Position numbers and translations under genes: made by a program
Part shown: positions 1 to 10,519 of the stretch, piece after piece
Layout: each line of letters starts with the position of its first letter
Numbering within the stretch: position 1 is the stretch's first letter
Origin: Pseudomonas marginalis
GTDB lineage: Bacteria; Pseudomonadota; Gammaproteobacteria; Pseudomonadales; Pseudomonadaceae
Direction of reading: 5' to 3'
NCBI RefSeq assembly: GCF_008692035.1
Contig: NZ_VTFG01000001.1
Coordinates: 3,907,501-3,971,500 of the forward strand
DNA: 64,000 bases
Notes under the pieces: model-generated
What the model was told of the DNA's origin: nothing
The model's input: the letters and a program-made list of their open reading frames with translations, nothing else
Databases searched by the model: none

Positions 1-1320
1 ATCGGTACGCGCAACCAGTTCACCGTGGTGGGCGACGACGACCAGTCGATCTACGCCTGGCGCGGCGCCCGCCCGGAAAACCTGATGCTGCTCAAGGACG
101 ACTACCCGTCCCTGAAAGTGGTGATGCTGGAGCAGAACTACCGCTCCACCAGCCGCATCCTGCGTTGCGCCAACGTGCTGATCTCAAACAACCCCCACGA
201 GTTTGAAAAACAACTGTGGAGTGAGATGGGCCACGGCGATGAGATCCGCGTGATCCGCTGCCGCAACGAAGACGCCGAAGCCGAGCGCGTGGCGGTGGAA
301 ATCCTCAGCCTGCACCTGCGCACCGACCGCCCCTACAGCGACTTCGCGATCCTGTATCGCGGCAACTACCAGGCCAAGCTGATCGAGCTGAAATTGCAGC
401 ACCACCAGGTCCCGTATCGGCTGTCAGGTGGCAACAGCTTTTTCGGACGCCAGGAAGTGAAGGACCTGATGGCCTACTTCCGCCTGATCGTGAACCCGGA
501 CGACGACAACGCCTTCCTGCGGGTGATCAACGTGCCGCGCCGCGAGATTGGTTCCACCACCCTGGAAAAGCTCGGCAACTACGCCACCGAACGCAAGATC
601 TCGATGTACGCCGCCACCGACGAAATCGGCCTGGGCGAACACCTGGATACGCGTTTCACCGATCGCCTGTCACGCTTCAAGCGCTTCATGGACAAGGTAC
701 GTGAACAGTGCGCCGGCGAAGACCCGATCAGCGCCCTGCGCAGCATGGTCATGGACATCGACTATGAAAACTGGCTGCGCACCAACAGTTCCAGCGACAA
801 GGCCGCGGATTACCGCATGGGTAACGTCTGGTTCCTGATCGAAGCGTTGAAGAACACCCTGGAAAAAGACGAAGACGGCGAAATGACCGTCGAAGACGCC
901 ATCGGCAAGCTGGTGCTGCGCGACATGCTCGAGCGCCAGCAGGAAGAGGAAGACGGCGCCGAAGGTGTACAGATGATGACCTTGCATGCGTCCAAGGGCC
1001 TGGAATTTCCCTACGTGTTCATCATGGGCATGGAAGAGGAAATCCTCCCGCACCGCTCCAGCATCGAGGCCGACACCATTGAGGAAGAACGGCGCCTGGC
1101 CTACGTGGGCATTACCCGCGCACGTCAGACACTGGCCTTCACCTTTGCCGCCAAGCGCAAGCAATACGGCGAAATCATCGATTGTGCCCCCAGCCGTTTC
1201 CTGGACGAGCTGCCGCCGGATGACCTGGCCTGGGAAGGCAATGACGACACCCCGACCGAGGTGAAGGCCGTTCGCGGCAACACCGCCCTGGCGGATATAC
1301 GCGCGATGTTAAAGCGCTAG
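1..1320 (+). CDS. rep: ATP-dependent DNA helicase Rep (C-terminal part, 5' end outside window)
   Basis: Superfamily 1A 3'-5' DNA helicase that helps replication forks past bound proteins. The reading frame is open from base 1, so the N-terminal third, including the Walker A motif, lies upstream of the window; 439 codons remain of a protein usually about 670 residues long. Visible motifs are the Walker B-like VVGDDDQSIYAWRGA close to the start, QNYRS (motif IV area), the LMTLHASKGLEF-type motif V (seen as MMTLHASKGLEFPYVF) and EERRLAYVGITRAR (motif VI). The GDDDQSIY/WRGARPEN form and the length of the C-terminal part favour Rep over UvrD or PcrA. The downstream neighbour is xpt, as recalled for P. 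aeruginosa. Confidence 0.95.
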   Translation: MGTRNQFTVVGDDDQSIYAWRGARPENLMLLKDDYPSLKVVMLEQNYRSTSRILRCANVLISNNPHEFEKQLWSEMGHGDEIRVIRCRNEDAEAERVAVEILSLHLRTDRPYSDFAILYRGNYQAKLIELKLQHHQVPYRLSGGNSFFGRQEVKDLMAYFRLIVNPDDDNAFLRVINVPRREIGSTTLEKLGNYATERKISMYAATDEIGLGEHLDTRFTDRLSRFKRFMDKVREQCAGEDPISALRSMVMDIDYENWLRTNSSSDKAADYRMGNVWFLIEALKNTLEKDEDGEMTVEDAIGKLVLRDMLERQQEEEDGAEGVQMMTLHASKGLEFPYVFIMGMEEEILPHRSSIEADTIEEERRLAYVGITRARQTLAFTFAAKRKQYGEIIDCAPSRFLDELPPDDLAWEGNDDTPTEVKAVRGNTALADIRAMLKR

Positions 1321-1366
1321 AATCGACTACTTTTTAATCTACTTTCGGCGCACAACCCGCCATTAG

Positions 1367-1951
<585 letters not shown>

Positions 1952-1971
1952 TCGTTGCCTGCACGCGGTTA

Positions 1972-2006
1972 AACATGTGGGAGAGGGCTTGCCCCTCCCA
2001 CATGTT
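1972..2006. repeat. REP-like palindrome between xpt and the CoA-transferase gene
   Basis: The arms AACATGTGGGAGAGGG and CCCCTCCCACATGTT pair around a CTTG loop with one bulged base. The core GTGGGAG..GGCTTGCCCC resembles the REP arms found twice more in this window. It lies between convergent genes (xpt on plus, the CoA enzyme on minus) and may stop transcription from either side, although no T-run follows. Confidence 0.7.
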
Positions 2007-2020
2007 GACCTGTGTTGATT

Positions 2021-3943
2021 TTAGTGTGCGGTTGCTTGTAAGCCAGCGAGCAATAGGCGCTGATAGAGATCCTCCTTCAAACCCTCCGGCGAATCCAACC
2101 CCATCCGCTTCAGATGCTCGGGAAACGCCTGGGGCTCCGGTGCATCCAGCGCTGCCTTGCCCAGCTCCAGAATCTCCGTCAGCTTGAATTTGCTCTTGAG
2201 CCAGTTCAAGGCGCGCAACAGGTCCCGCTCTTCGTCAGTGAAGTCGCTGCCCAGCGGATATTCCGGGAACAAACGCCGATGCCGCGCCTGGATACCCTGG
2301 AGCCGCTCCGGCGTGTTGTCGCCAAAGCGCGGATCCAGCTGGAAATCCTTGGGCAACTTGCCGGCCTTTTGCGCCTGTTCGATCAAGTCGGCCTGGAAGC
2401 GTGAGTCGGTGATGTTGAGCAACGCCTCGATCACCTTGGCATCCGTCTGCCCACGCAGGTCGGCAATACCGTACTCCGTGATGACGATGTCCCTCAGGTG
2501 GCGGGGAATGGTGCAATGCCCATACTCCCAGACGATATTGGAACTGACCTCACCCGCCGACTCACGCCAACTGCGCAGGATCAGGATTGAGCGCGCGCCC
2601 TCCAGCGCATGCCCCTGAGCCACAAAGTTGTATTGCCCGCCTACGCCGCTGAGCACGCGACCATCCTCCAACTGGTCGGCCACGCCTGCGCCCAGCAACG
2701 TCACCGTGATCGCGCTGTTGATAAACCGTGCATCCTGGCGCTGCAGGCGCTTGAGTTCTTCCTGGCCGTACAGCTCGTTGATGTAACTGATGCGGGTCAT
2801 GTTGAATTCCAGGCGCTTGGCGTGGGTCATCTCCTGCAAACGCTGGTAAAAACTGCGCGGCCCGAGGAAGAACCCGCCATGGATCGAAACGCCATCGGGT
2901 TGTGCCGCATCATCCAGCAAACCGGCGTTGGCTTGTTCCTGGGTGGCCACATCCGGGTAGACCTTGCGCCGGATAATCCCCGCATCCGCCAGCACCAGCA
3001 GGCCGTTGACGAACATTTCGCTGCAACCGTAGAGGCCACGGGCGAAGGGCTCGACACCGCCTTCACGGCTGATCAGCGGGGCCCACTGGTATACATCGAT
3101 GTCCGTCAGCAGCAGTCGATAGGCTTCGTTGTCCGCTTGGCGCGCCAGCAACGCGGCGGTCAGCGCATCCCCCATGGAACCGATGCCGATCTGCAAGGTG
3201 CCGCCGTCGCGCACCAGGGTGCTGGCATGCAAGCCGATGAAATGGTCCTGGAACCCCACCGGCATGTTCGGTGTGGAGAACAGTGTGGTGCTGTCCTTTG
3301 CATCGATCAGGTAGTCGAACGCGTCCATGCCCAACTCCGAGTCGCCCGGCATGTAGGGCAACTCGGTGTGAACCTGGCCAACAATCAAAACGGTTTCGCC
3401 CGCTTCACGGCGCTTGGCGATCATGGGCAGCAGGTCGAGGGTGATGTCGGGGTTGCAGCTCAGGCTCAGGCGATCCGGGTGTTCGGCGCTGCTCGCGACC
3501 AACTGCGCCACCAGGTTCAGGCCGGCGGCGTTGATGTCGCGGGCGGCGTGGCTGTAGTTGCTGCTGACGTAGTCCTGCTGGGCCGACGTGCTGTGGAGCA
3601 GACTACCGGGCTGCATGAAGAACTGCTGCACATGGATATTCTTCGGCAGGCTGTCTGAGTGCAGCGCGGCGAGAAACTCCAACTCTGGGTAATCACCAAA
3701 CACCCGCTCGATAAAGGGTTCGAGGAAACGCTTCTGCAAGCCATCGCCCAAGGTGGGGCGGCCCAGGCTCAGCGCGGTGTAGATCGTCAGCGCCCGCTCC
3801 GGCAGCTTGGCGATACGCCGGTACAGTGCATTGGCAAACAGGTTGGGCTTGCCCAGCCCCAGGGGCATGCCCATGTGGATATGCGCCGGTAGCCGCGCGA
3901 GTACATCGTCAACTGCTTGCTCGATTGAACACAACTGCACCAT
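2021..3943 (-). CDS. Acetyl-CoA hydrolase/transferase family protein
   Basis: 640-residue member of the acetyl-CoA hydrolase/CoA-transferase family, which moves CoA between short-chain acids or hydrolyses acyl-CoA. The N-terminal half ([14 protein letters not shown], then a long segment ending near [19 protein letters not shown]) and the C-terminal half ([20 protein letters not shown], then [16 protein letters not shown]) match the two domains of the family. It is longer than the roughly 500-residue succinyl-CoA:acetate CoA-transferases, with extra sequence in the middle and at the C-terminus. The start is ATG at 3943 behind a strong AGGAGGG site. It is a single-gene unit; the true substrate cannot be told from sequence. 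Confidence 0.85.
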   Translation of the reverse strand: MVQLCSIEQAVDDVLARLPAHIHMGMPLGLGKPNLFANALYRRIAKLPERALTIYTALSLGRPTLGDGLQKRFLEPFIERVFGDYPELEFLAALHSDSLPKNIHVQQFFMQPGSLLHSTSAQQDYVSSNYSHAARDINAAGLNLVAQLVASSAEHPDRLSLSCNPDITLDLLPMIAKRREAGETVLIVGQVHTELPYMPGDSELGMDAFDYLIDAKDSTTLFSTPNMPVGFQDHFIGLHASTLVRDGGTLQIGIGSMGDALTAALLARQADNEAYRLLLTDIDVYQWAPLISREGGVEPFARGLYGCSEMFVNGLLVLADAGIIRRKVYPDVATQEQANAGLLDDAAQPDGVSIHGGFFLGPRSFYQRLQEMTHAKRLEFNMTRISYINELYGQEELKRLQRQDARFINSAITVTLLGAGVADQLEDGRVLSGVGGQYNFVAQGHALEGARSILILRSWRESAGEVSSNIVWEYGHCTIPRHLRDIVITEYGIADLRGQTDAKVIEALLNITDSRFQADLIEQAQKAGKLPKDFQLDPRFGDNTPERLQGIQARHRRLFPEYPLGSDFTDEERDLLRALNWLKSKFKLTEILELGKAALDAPEPQAFPEHLKRMGLDSPEGLKEDLYQRLLLAGLQATAH

Positions 3944-4034
3944 CCGACCCTCCTGAACATTCCATGATTAGGGGTTGGACAGAGAATGGCGGGTCTTTGC
4001 TGCAAAGAACAGCCTCGAAACACACATCACACCC

Positions 4035-4066
4035 ACAAAAAAGCCGCTCGTAAGCGGCATTTTTGA
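4035..4066 (-). terminator. Rho-independent terminator of the cytochrome c5 gene
   Basis: Perfect stem GCCGCT/AGCGGC with a four-base loop at 4043-4058, flanked by an A-run on the left and a T-run on the right. Read on the minus strand it follows the cytochrome stop codon and ends in TTTTTT. The symmetrical flanks could allow action in both directions. Confidence 0.85.
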
Positions 4067-4079
4067 CGAAGATCGACGG

Positions 4080-4502
4080 TTACAGACCGGACATCTTCTT
4101 GATCGCGCCCTTCAGGTCATCATCCGAGCAATCCGCACAGGTGCCTTTTGGCGGCATGGCGTTGATACCGGTGATGGCCTTGGCCAGGATGCCATCAAGG
4201 CCGCCCTGGTGGTCGGCGCGTTCTTTCCAGGCGGCGGTGTCGCCGATTTTCGGCGCGCCCAGCAGCCCGGTACCGTGGCATGCGTTGCAGTGCTTGGCGA
4301 TGATGTCGTCGGGCGTCTTCGCAGCGCCCCCGCCCGCAGCTACCGCCACTTCCATGCCCTTGCACTCCTGGCCCTGGACGCACACCTGGCCAACCGGCTC
4401 CAGGCGCTTGGCAATGTCATCGTTGGTCGCAGCTTGAGCGCTGACAGCCCATAGGGCCAGTACGGTTGCTGGTGCAGCCAGCATTTTCATAATTAGATTC
4501 AC
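4080..4502 (-). CDS. cycB: Cytochrome c5-type periplasmic c cytochrome
   Basis: 140-residue exported monohaem cytochrome. An N-terminal signal peptide ends near VSAQA-ATND; the single haem-attachment motif CNACH lies near residue 72 and the axial methionine is in the AMPPKG segment near residue 117. Two more cysteines in CADC match the C-terminal cysteine pair known from cytochrome c5. Such proteins pass electrons between the bc1 complex and terminal oxidases or peroxidases. The start is probably GTG at 4502, which has a GAGGGTG site upstream, while the in-frame ATG at 4490 has none. The symbol follows my recollection of PA5300. Confidence 0.85.
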   Translation of the reverse strand: MNLIMKMLAAPATVLALWAVSAQAATNDDIAKRLEPVGQVCVQGQECKGMEVAVAAGGGAAKTPDDIIAKHCNACHGTGLLGAPKIGDTAAWKERADHQGGLDGILAKAITGINAMPPKGTCADCSDDDLKGAIKKMSGL

Positions 4503-4671
4503 GCGTTCACCCTCAATGGTGGCTATTCACGCCTGCGGCCACGGTTTCGCAGGCGGCGAAAGTATAACGGTTAGCCCGTCCGGCCGAAACAACCCTATTA
4601 AATAAAGGGAGATTCAGTCTCGCGGAATGCTGCTCGGGAGCCTCTGCAACGCTGGCAGGACGCCTCTTTTG

Positions 4672-5220
4672 TTAGAAGTTCGCGGGTGTGGCTGCGCTGA
4701 TTAGTCGCGCCGGCACATCGAACGGATTACGGAAACGATGGGGCTTGGTGCTTTCAAAGTAGTAGCTATCGCCGGCTTCGAGCACAAAAGTTTCAAGACC
4801 GACCACCAACTCCAAACGGCCTTCCACCAGAATCCCGGTTTCCTCGCCCTCGTGGGTGAGCATTTCTTCGCCTGTATCGGCGCCAGGCGGGTAGATTTCA
4901 TTGAGGAACGCAATTGCCCGGCTCGGGTGCGCACGGCCCACCAGCTTCATGGTGACGGCGCCATCAGAGATGTCGATCAGCTCATTGGCTTTATAGACGA
5001 TCTGCGTCGGTATTTCCTGGAGGATCTCCTCGGAAAAGAACTCGACCATGGACATGGGGATGCCGCCCAGCACCTTGCGCAAGGAACTGATCGAGGGGCT
5101 GACGCTGTTTTTTTCGATCATCGAAATGGTGCTGTTGGTGACACCCGCGCGCTTGGCGAGCTCACGCTGGGAAAGACCCTTCAGCTTACGGATGGATTGC
5201 AGTCGTTCGCCGACGTCCAA
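4672..5220 (-). CDS. pauR: XRE-family regulator with C-terminal cupin, PauR/PuuR-like
   Basis: 182-residue transcription regulator. Residues 1-60 form a helix-turn-helix of the XRE type (LSQRELAKRAGVTNSTISMIE); the C-terminal half (about 105-180) is a cupin with HEGEETGILVEGRLEL and a final PHRFRN segment, probably a ligand-binding barrel. PuuR/PauR proteins repress polyamine catabolism genes and respond to polyamines or their derivatives. It follows dadX by 116 bp, and polyamine genes lie within 12 kb. The start is TTG at 5220: the frame is closed by a stop just upstream, and AGGAGG stands eight bases before the TTG. The name rests on recalled synteny with PA5301. Confidence 0.75.
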   Translation of the reverse strand: MDVGERLQSIRKLKGLSQRELAKRAGVTNSTISMIEKNSVSPSISSLRKVLGGIPMSMVEFFSEEILQEIPTQIVYKANELIDISDGAVTMKLVGRAHPSRAIAFLNEIYPPGADTGEEMLTHEGEETGILVEGRLELVVGLETFVLEAGDSYYFESTKPHRFRNPFDVPARLISAATPANF

Positions 5221-5336
5221 TGCGGGAGCCTCCTAGGATTCAGGCGTTGTTGTAATTGAGCGTTATCATGGCGACAGCGTTCAGTATTTACAACACTTGG
5301 GCCTAAATCCCAGGGAGTTGTGTTCGTCCCTGACGG

Positions 5337-6410
5337 TCAAGCGCCGGAATAGAGCCTTGGCACACGACGCAGGTTGCAGAATATCTGGTACGGGATGGTC
5401 TCGGCGGCGGCGGCGACGTCACTGGCGAGGATATTTTTGCCCCACAACTCCACCGTGGAACCAAGCCCCGCCTCCGGGACGTCCGTCAGGTCGATGCACA
5501 GCATGTCCATGGACACGCGCCCCAGCAATTGGCTGCGCTGCCCCGCCACCAGCACCGGCGTGCCGGTGGGCGCATGGCGCGGGTAGCCGTCGGCATAGCC
5601 CATGGCAACCACGCCGATACGCATCGGTTTGGGCGTGATGAACCGGGCGCCGTAGCCTACCGGCTCGCCGGCTGGCAGTTCACGCACACAGATCACTTTC
5701 GATTCCAGGGTCATCACCGGCTGCAAACGCGCGGCCAAGGCCTGGTCCTCACCAAACGGTGTGGCGCCATACAGCATGATGCCCGGGCGTACCCAGTCGC
5801 TGGATACGCTCGGCCAGCCCAGCACCGACGGCGAGTTGCGCAGGCTGACCTCAGCCACCAGGCCCTGGCGCGCCGCATCGAACACCGCCACTTGCTCGTT
5901 GCTGCTGACGCAATCGAGTTCATCGGCGCGGGCAAAATGGCTCATCAACACAATCTTCGCGACTTTGCCGCTGGCCAGCAGGCGCTGGTAAGCCTCGTGG
6001 TAATCCTTGGGGTGCAGGCCAACGCGGTGCATCCCCGAATCGAGCTTGAGCCAGATGGTCAGCGGCGCGCTCAACCGGGCCTGTTCGATGGCCTCCAGTT
6101 GCCACAGCGAATGCACCACGCACCAGAAATCATGCTCGACGATCAGCGGCAACTCGTCGGCTTCGAAAAAACCTTCGAGCAGCAGCACTGGCGCGCGAAT
6201 ACCCGCGGCGCGCAGCTCCAGCGCCTCCTCGATGCACGCCACGGCAAACCCGTCGGCCTCGGCTTCCAGCGCCTGGGCAACGCGTACGGCACCATGGCCG
6301 TAGGCGTCGGCCTTGACTACGGCGAGGGCCTTGGCCCCCGTGACTTCACGGGCCAATTGGTAGTTGTGGCGCAGGGCTTGGAGGTCGATCAGGGCACGGG
6401 CAGGACGCAT
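5337..6410 (-). CDS. dadX: Catabolic alanine racemase
   Basis: 357-residue PLP enzyme that interconverts L- and D-alanine. The PLP-binding lysine is K33 in [11 protein letters not shown], and GYGARFITP contains the expected catalytic tyrosine. Fold-type III barrel and C-terminal domain are complete. It lies downstream of dadA and a RidA gene on the same strand, so it is the catabolic paralogue: DadX makes D-alanine, which DadA oxidises to pyruvate and ammonia. The gap to the RidA gene is 79 bp. A separate biosynthetic alr would be expected elsewhere in the genome. Confidence 0.93.
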   Translation of the reverse strand: MRPARALIDLQALRHNYQLAREVTGAKALAVVKADAYGHGAVRVAQALEAEADGFAVACIEEALELRAAGIRAPVLLLEGFFEADELPLIVEHDFWCVVHSLWQLEAIEQARLSAPLTIWLKLDSGMHRVGLHPKDYHEAYQRLLASGKVAKIVLMSHFARADELDCVSSNEQVAVFDAARQGLVAEVSLRNSPSVLGWPSVSSDWVRPGIMLYGATPFGEDQALAARLQPVMTLESKVICVRELPAGEPVGYGARFITPKPMRIGVVAMGYADGYPRHAPTGTPVLVAGQRSQLLGRVSMDMLCIDLTDVPEAGLGSTVELWGKNILASDVAAAAETIPYQIFCNLRRVPRLYSGA

Positions 6411-6489
6411 GGCGGCAGGCTTCTAGGCGGCAAAGTGAAGAAAAACCGGCGCCGACCAACAGCGTCAGCACCGGGAGAGGGATCGTTGT

Positions 6490-6843
6490 TTAAGGCAGCG
6501 CGGCCACAACGGACAGCTCTACCAGGATTTCCGGTTCGCACAGCTTGGCCTCAACCGTGGCGCGGGCCGGGGCGACGCCTTTGGGCAGCCACTTGTCCCA
6601 CACCGCGTTCATGCCGGCGAAATCGGCGTCGATGTCTTTCAGGTAGATCGTCACCGACAACAGCTTGGTTTTGTCGGTGCCGGCCAAGTCCAGCAAACGC
6701 TCGATATTGGCCAGGGTTTCACGGGTCTGCTGTTCAATCCCGGCGCTCATGTCGTCACCGACTTGCCCGGCCAGATACACGGTACCGCTGTGAACGACGA
6801 CCTGGCTCATGCGCTCATTGGTGAGCTGGCGCTGGATTGACAT
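6490..6843 (-). CDS. RidA family (YjgF/YER057c/UK114) enamine/imine deaminase in the dad operon
   Basis: 117-residue RidA-type protein. RidA proteins hydrolyse reactive 2-aminoacrylate-like enamines and imines; the key arginine is seen in [10 protein letters not shown] near the C-terminus. The ATG at 6843 is preceded by CAGGAGT at proper spacing, so I prefer it to the upstream ATG at 6870. The start lies inside the end of dadA (29 bp overlap), which implies translational coupling. Its place between a D-amino acid dehydrogenase and the racemase suggests that it clears the imino acid released by DadA; this is inference from context. Confidence 0.9.
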   Translation of the reverse strand: MSIQRQLTNERMSQVVVHSGTVYLAGQVGDDMSAGIEQQTRETLANIERLLDLAGTDKTKLLSVTIYLKDIDADFAGMNAVWDKWLPKGVAPARATVEAKLCEPEILVELSVVAALP

Positions 6844-8116
6844 GTTTTGCGGACTCCTGGTGGTTGCCATAACGGGAAATATCGAGACCTTCGGCGCTGA
6901 TCTGCGGCGTTTTCTTCGCCATCAGGTCGGCCAACAGGCGACCGGAGCCGCACGCCATGGTCCAACCGAGGGTGCCATGGCCGGTGTTGAGGAACAGGTT
7001 CTTGAACGGCGTGGCACCGACAATCGGCGTGCCGTCGGGTGTGGTCGGGCGCAGGCCGGTCCAGAACGTGGCTTCGGCCAGATCGCCGCCTTGAGGATAA
7101 AGGTCGTTGACGATCATCTCCAGGGTTTCACGCCGACGCGGGTTAAGCGACAGGTCAAAACCGGCTATTTCAGCCATGCCGCCGACGCGGATGCGGTTGT
7201 CGAAACGGGTGATGGCGACCTTGTAGGTCTCGTCGAGAATGGTCGACGTCGGCGCCATCGCCGAGTTGGTAATCGGCACCGTCAGCGAGTAGCCCTTGAG
7301 CGGGTACACCGGCGCCTTGATCCCCAGCGGCTTGAGCAGCTTCGGCGAGTAGCTGCCGAGGGCCAGCACGTAGCGGTCGGCGGTCTCCAGCTTGCCGTCG
7401 ATCCATACGCCGTTGATGCGGTCGCCGGCGTAGTCGAGGCGCTGGATGTCCTGTTCGAAGCGAAAATCCACACCCAACTGCTTGCACATGTCGGCCAGGC
7501 GGGTAGTGAACATCTGGCAGTCGCCGGTCTGGTCGTTGGGCAGGCGCAGGGCACCGGCGAGGATATCGGTGACGCTGGCCAGGGCCGGCTCAACACGGGC
7601 GATACCGGCGCGGTCGAGCAGTTCGAACGGCACGCCGGACTCTTTCAACACGGCGATGTCCTTGGCGGCGCCATCCAACTGGGCCTGGGTACGGAACAAC
7701 TGGGTAGTCCCGAGGCTGCGGCCTTCGTAGGCGATGCCGGTTTCAGCACGCAGCTCATCAAGGCAGTCACGGCTGTACTCGGACAGGCGCACCATGCGCT
7801 CCTTGTTCACCGCATAACGGCTGGCGGTGCAGTTGCGCAGCATCTGCGCCATCCACAGGTATTGGTCAATATCCGCCGTGGCCTTGATCGCCAACGGCGC
7901 GTGGCGTTGCAGCAACCACTTGATGGCCTTGAGCGGCACGCCCGGCGCGGCCCATGGCGAAGCGTAGCCTGGGGACACCTGGCCGGCGTTGGCGAAACTG
8001 GTTTCCATGGCAGCAGCGGGCTGACGGTCGACCACAACCACTTCAAAGCCGGCCCGCGCCAAATAGTAGGCACTGGTCACCCCAATGACACCGCTACCCA
8101 AGACCAGAACGCGCAT
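6815..8116 (-). CDS. dadA: D-amino acid dehydrogenase, small subunit
   Basis: 433-residue FAD flavoprotein that oxidises D-alanine and other D-amino acids at the inner membrane and passes electrons to the respiratory chain. The N-terminal dinucleotide motif is [19 protein letters not shown], followed by a DAO fold, with [14 protein letters not shown] and [14 protein letters not shown] near the C-terminus as in DadA. It is the first gene of a dadA-ridA-dadX unit. A divergent Lrp-family regulator gene begins 156 bp away, the arrangement known for dadR-dadAX in P. aeruginosa. Confidence 0.95.
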   Translation of the reverse strand: MRVLVLGSGVIGVTSAYYLARAGFEVVVVDRQPAAAMETSFANAGQVSPGYASPWAAPGVPLKAIKWLLQRHAPLAIKATADIDQYLWMAQMLRNCTASRYAVNKERMVRLSEYSRDCLDELRAETGIAYEGRSLGTTQLFRTQAQLDGAAKDIAVLKESGVPFELLDRAGIARVEPALASVTDILAGALRLPNDQTGDCQMFTTRLADMCKQLGVDFRFEQDIQRLDYAGDRINGVWIDGKLETADRYVLALGSYSPKLLKPLGIKAPVYPLKGYSLTVPITNSAMAPTSTILDETYKVAITRFDNRIRVGGMAEIAGFDLSLNPRRRETLEMIVNDLYPQGGDLAEATFWTGLRPTTPDGTPIVGATPFKNLFLNTGHGTLGWTMACGSGRLLADLMAKKTPQISAEGLDISRYGNHQESAKHVNPAPAHQ

Positions 8117-8272
8117 TTTTATACCCTCATCGCGGGCTTGGCCGCTGACGTGTGTTATTCAAGCAATGATGGGCGCAGTATAAAAAGCAATCGCCAGTGC
8201 ATTTCACTATATAAATGCCTATATTTGGCGACAATTCTCGGCAAAAACCCTTTTTACAGAGGCGTATCCCCT
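8117..8272. promoter_or_regulatory. Divergent dadA / Lrp-regulator promoter region with a dyad
   Basis: AT-rich spacer between divergent genes. A dyad GCATTT-N8-AAATGC sits at 8199-8218 inside the sequence AGTGCATTTCACTATATAAATGCCTATATTT. Lrp-family proteins bind loose AT-rich dyads of this kind, so it is a candidate operator for the adjacent regulator. No site has been tested; the assignment is inference. Confidence 0.45.
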
Positions 8273-8761
8273 ATGCGTACCAACACCCAGACCAAGAGGG
8301 AGCTGGACAAGATCGACCGCAACATCCTGCGCATCCTGCAAACCGATGGGCGAATTTCGTTCACCGAGCTGGGGGAAAAGGTCGGGCTCTCCACCACGCC
8401 GTGTACAGAGCGGGTGCGACGGCTGGAGCGCGAGGGGATCATCATGGGTTACAACGCGCGGCTCAATCCCCAGCATTTGAAGGGAAGTTTGCTGGTATTT
8501 GTCGAGATCAGCCTCGATTACAAATCCGGCGACACCTTTGAGGAGTTCCGCCGCGCCGTGCTGAAACTGCCCCATGTGCTGGAATGCCACCTGGTCTCGG
8601 GGGACTTCGACTATCTGGTGAAAGCGCGGATTTCCGAGATGGCCTCGTACCGCAAATTGCTCGGCGACATCCTGCTCAAGTTGCCCCATGTGCGGGAATC
8701 GAAGAGCTATATCGTGATGGAAGAGGTCAAGGAGAGCCTCAACCTGCCTATTCCCGATTAA
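8273..8761 (+). CDS. dadR: Lrp/AsnC family regulator of alanine catabolism (DadR-like)
   Basis: 162-residue Lrp-family regulator. The N-terminal winged helix-turn-helix covers about residues 10-65 (LDKIDRNILRILQTDGRISF, then VGLSTTPCTERVRRLEREG) and the C-terminal RAM/ligand-binding domain about 75-155 (HVLECHLVSGDFDYLVKARI). Lrp proteins form octamers and sense amino acids; DadR activates dadAX in response to alanine. Divergent placement next to dadA supports this role. The longer open frame running upstream is a chance extension; the ATG at 8273 gives the usual family length. Confidence 0.88.
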   Translation: MRTNTQTKRELDKIDRNILRILQTDGRISFTELGEKVGLSTTPCTERVRRLEREGIIMGYNARLNPQHLKGSLLVFVEISLDYKSGDTFEEFRRAVLKLPHVLECHLVSGDFDYLVKARISEMASYRKLLGDILLKLPHVRESKSYIVMEEVKESLNLPIPD

Positions 8762-9111
8762 ACCAGCACCTGCCGAGTGCTCGCCATGTATTCATGGACC
8801 TGCTTTTCCACCCGTGGATGAATCAGCTCTACGGGCCCCCGCCCATTGGGGCATGGCAAGGTCTTCGTGGTGCCGAACAGCCGACAGATCAGCGGCCGTT
8901 CGTCATACACGGTGCAGCCGTTGGGCCCCAGGTGCACACAGTTCAGCTCGTCCATCGCCGCGTCCTGCTCGGCAGCGGTCTTGCGTGGCAGGCGCGACAT
9001 TTCCTCGGGCGAAGTGGTGACCGGCCCACAGCAGTCGTGGCAGCCGGGGACGCACTCGAACGAAGGAATCTGACGGCGAAGCGCACTGATTTTCTGACTG
9101 TTGCAACTCAT
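8758..9111 (-). CDS. YkgJ family cysteine cluster protein
   Basis: 117-residue protein with the spaced cysteines of the YkgJ family: CVPGCHDCCGP near residues 20-30 and CVHLGPNGCTVYDERPLICR near 58-77. These are thought to bind zinc or an iron-sulphur cluster; the function is unknown. It is convergent with the Lrp-type regulator and overlaps its stop codon by 4 bp. No signal peptide is present, so it is likely cytoplasmic. Confidence 0.85.
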   Translation of the reverse strand: MSCNSQKISALRRQIPSFECVPGCHDCCGPVTTSPEEMSRLPRKTAAEQDAAMDELNCVHLGPNGCTVYDERPLICRLFGTTKTLPCPNGRGPVELIHPRVEKQVHEYMASTRQVLV

Positions 9112-9226
9112 CGAAACAGGTACCGAACGGCGAATAGAGGTGGATTCTGAAGCAAAACGCCCTGCGCAGACAGCTTCGTCCGACCGCTGTATCCTGCGTC
9201 AAATTTTCCAAACAGGGATGCTCCCC

Positions 9227-10519
9227 ATGACTGCCAGCGCCCGGCACACCGCTTCCTACTACGCCGCCAGCAGCGTGCCGCAACCCGATTACCCGGCGTT
9301 GACGGGCGAAGTAGGCGCGGACGTGTGCGTGATCGGCGGCGGTTTCTCCGGCCTCAATACGGCCCTGGAGCTGGCTGAGCACGGCTTCAGCGTGGTGCTG
9401 CTGGAGGCGCGCAAGATCGCCTGGGGCGCCAGCGGGCGCAATGGCGGCCAGTTGATTCGCGGCGTCGGTCATGGCCTGGAGCAGTTCACCAACGTGATCG
9501 GCACCGATGGCGTGCGCCAGATGAAGCTGATGGGCCTGGAAGCCGTGGAGATCGTGCGTGAACGTGTCGAACGCTACCAGATCCCCTGCGACCTGACCTG
9601 GGGCTACTGCGACCTGGCCAACAAGCCTCGCGACCTGCAAGGCCTTGCCGAAGACGCCGAAGAACTGCGCAGCCTGGGCTATCCCCACGAAGTGCGCCTG
9701 CTGCAGGCGAGCGACATGGGCAGCGTCATCGGCTCCGACCGCTATGTGGGCGGCATGATCGACATGGGTTCCGGCCACCTGCATCCATTGAACCTGGCTC
9801 TCGGCGAAGCCGCCGCCGCGCAGCAATGGGGTGTGCAGTTGTTCGAACAGTCGGAAGTCACGCGCATCGACTACGGCCCCGAGGTCAAGGTGCACACCGC
9901 CCACGGCACTGTGCGCGCCAAGACCCTGGTCCTGGCTTGCAATGCCTACCTCAATGGACTGAATCCGCAGTTGAGCGGCAAGGTGCTGCCCGCCGGCAGC
10001 TACATCATCGCCACCGAACCGTTGAGCCAGGCCCAAGCCGCCAACCTGCTACCGCAGAACATGGCCGTGTGTGACCAGCGCGTGACGGTGGATTACTTCC
10101 GGCTGTCCGCCGACCGTCGCCTGTTATTCGGCGGCGCCTGCCACTACTCCGGACGCGACCCCAAGGACATCGGCGCCTACATGCGGCCAAAGATGCTGCA
10201 GGTGTTCCCACAGCTGGCCGACGTGAAGATCGATTACCAATGGGGCGGCATGATCGGCATCGGCGCCAACCGCCTGCCGCAGATCGGCCGCCTGGCGGAC
10301 CAGCCCAACGTGTATTACGCCCAGGCCTACGCAGGCCACGGCCTCAACGCCACGCACCTGGCGGGCAAGCTGCTGGCCGAAGCCATCAGTGGCCAGCAGC
10401 AGGGACGTTTCGACCTGTTCGCCCAGGTGCCGCATATCACCTTCCCCGGCGGCCAGCACCTGCGCTCGCCGCTGCTGGCCTTGGGAATGCTCTGGCACCG
10501 CCTCAAAGAGCTGGTCTGA
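9227..10519 (+). CDS. pauB: FAD-dependent oxidoreductase, gamma-glutamylputrescine oxidase-like (PauB/PuuB)
   Basis: 430-residue DAO-family flavoenzyme. The FAD motif is VCVIGGGFSGLNTALELAEHG near residues 32-52, followed by ARKIAWGASGRNGGQ; the C-terminal end has IGANRLPQIGRL and AYAGHGLNATHLAGKLLAEA. The sequence type is that of PuuB/PauB, which oxidise gamma-glutamylated putrescine or related polyamines before the KauB/PuuC dehydrogenase step; that dehydrogenase is encoded 5 kb downstream. The ATG at 9227 fits the family N-terminus (TASYYAAS); the longer frame begins inside the upstream spacer. Recalled synteny is PA5309 (PauB4). Substrate is inferred. Confidence 0.8.
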   Translation: MTASARHTASYYAASSVPQPDYPALTGEVGADVCVIGGGFSGLNTALELAEHGFSVVLLEARKIAWGASGRNGGQLIRGVGHGLEQFTNVIGTDGVRQMKLMGLEAVEIVRERVERYQIPCDLTWGYCDLANKPRDLQGLAEDAEELRSLGYPHEVRLLQASDMGSVIGSDRYVGGMIDMGSGHLHPLNLALGEAAAAQQWGVQLFEQSEVTRIDYGPEVKVHTAHGTVRAKTLVLACNAYLNGLNPQLSGKVLPAGSYIIATEPLSQAQAANLLPQNMAVCDQRVTVDYFRLSADRRLLFGGACHYSGRDPKDIGAYMRPKMLQVFPQLADVKIDYQWGGMIGIGANRLPQIGRLADQPNVYYAQAYAGHGLNATHLAGKLLAEAISGQQQGRFDLFAQVPHITFPGGQHLRSPLLALGMLWHRLKELV

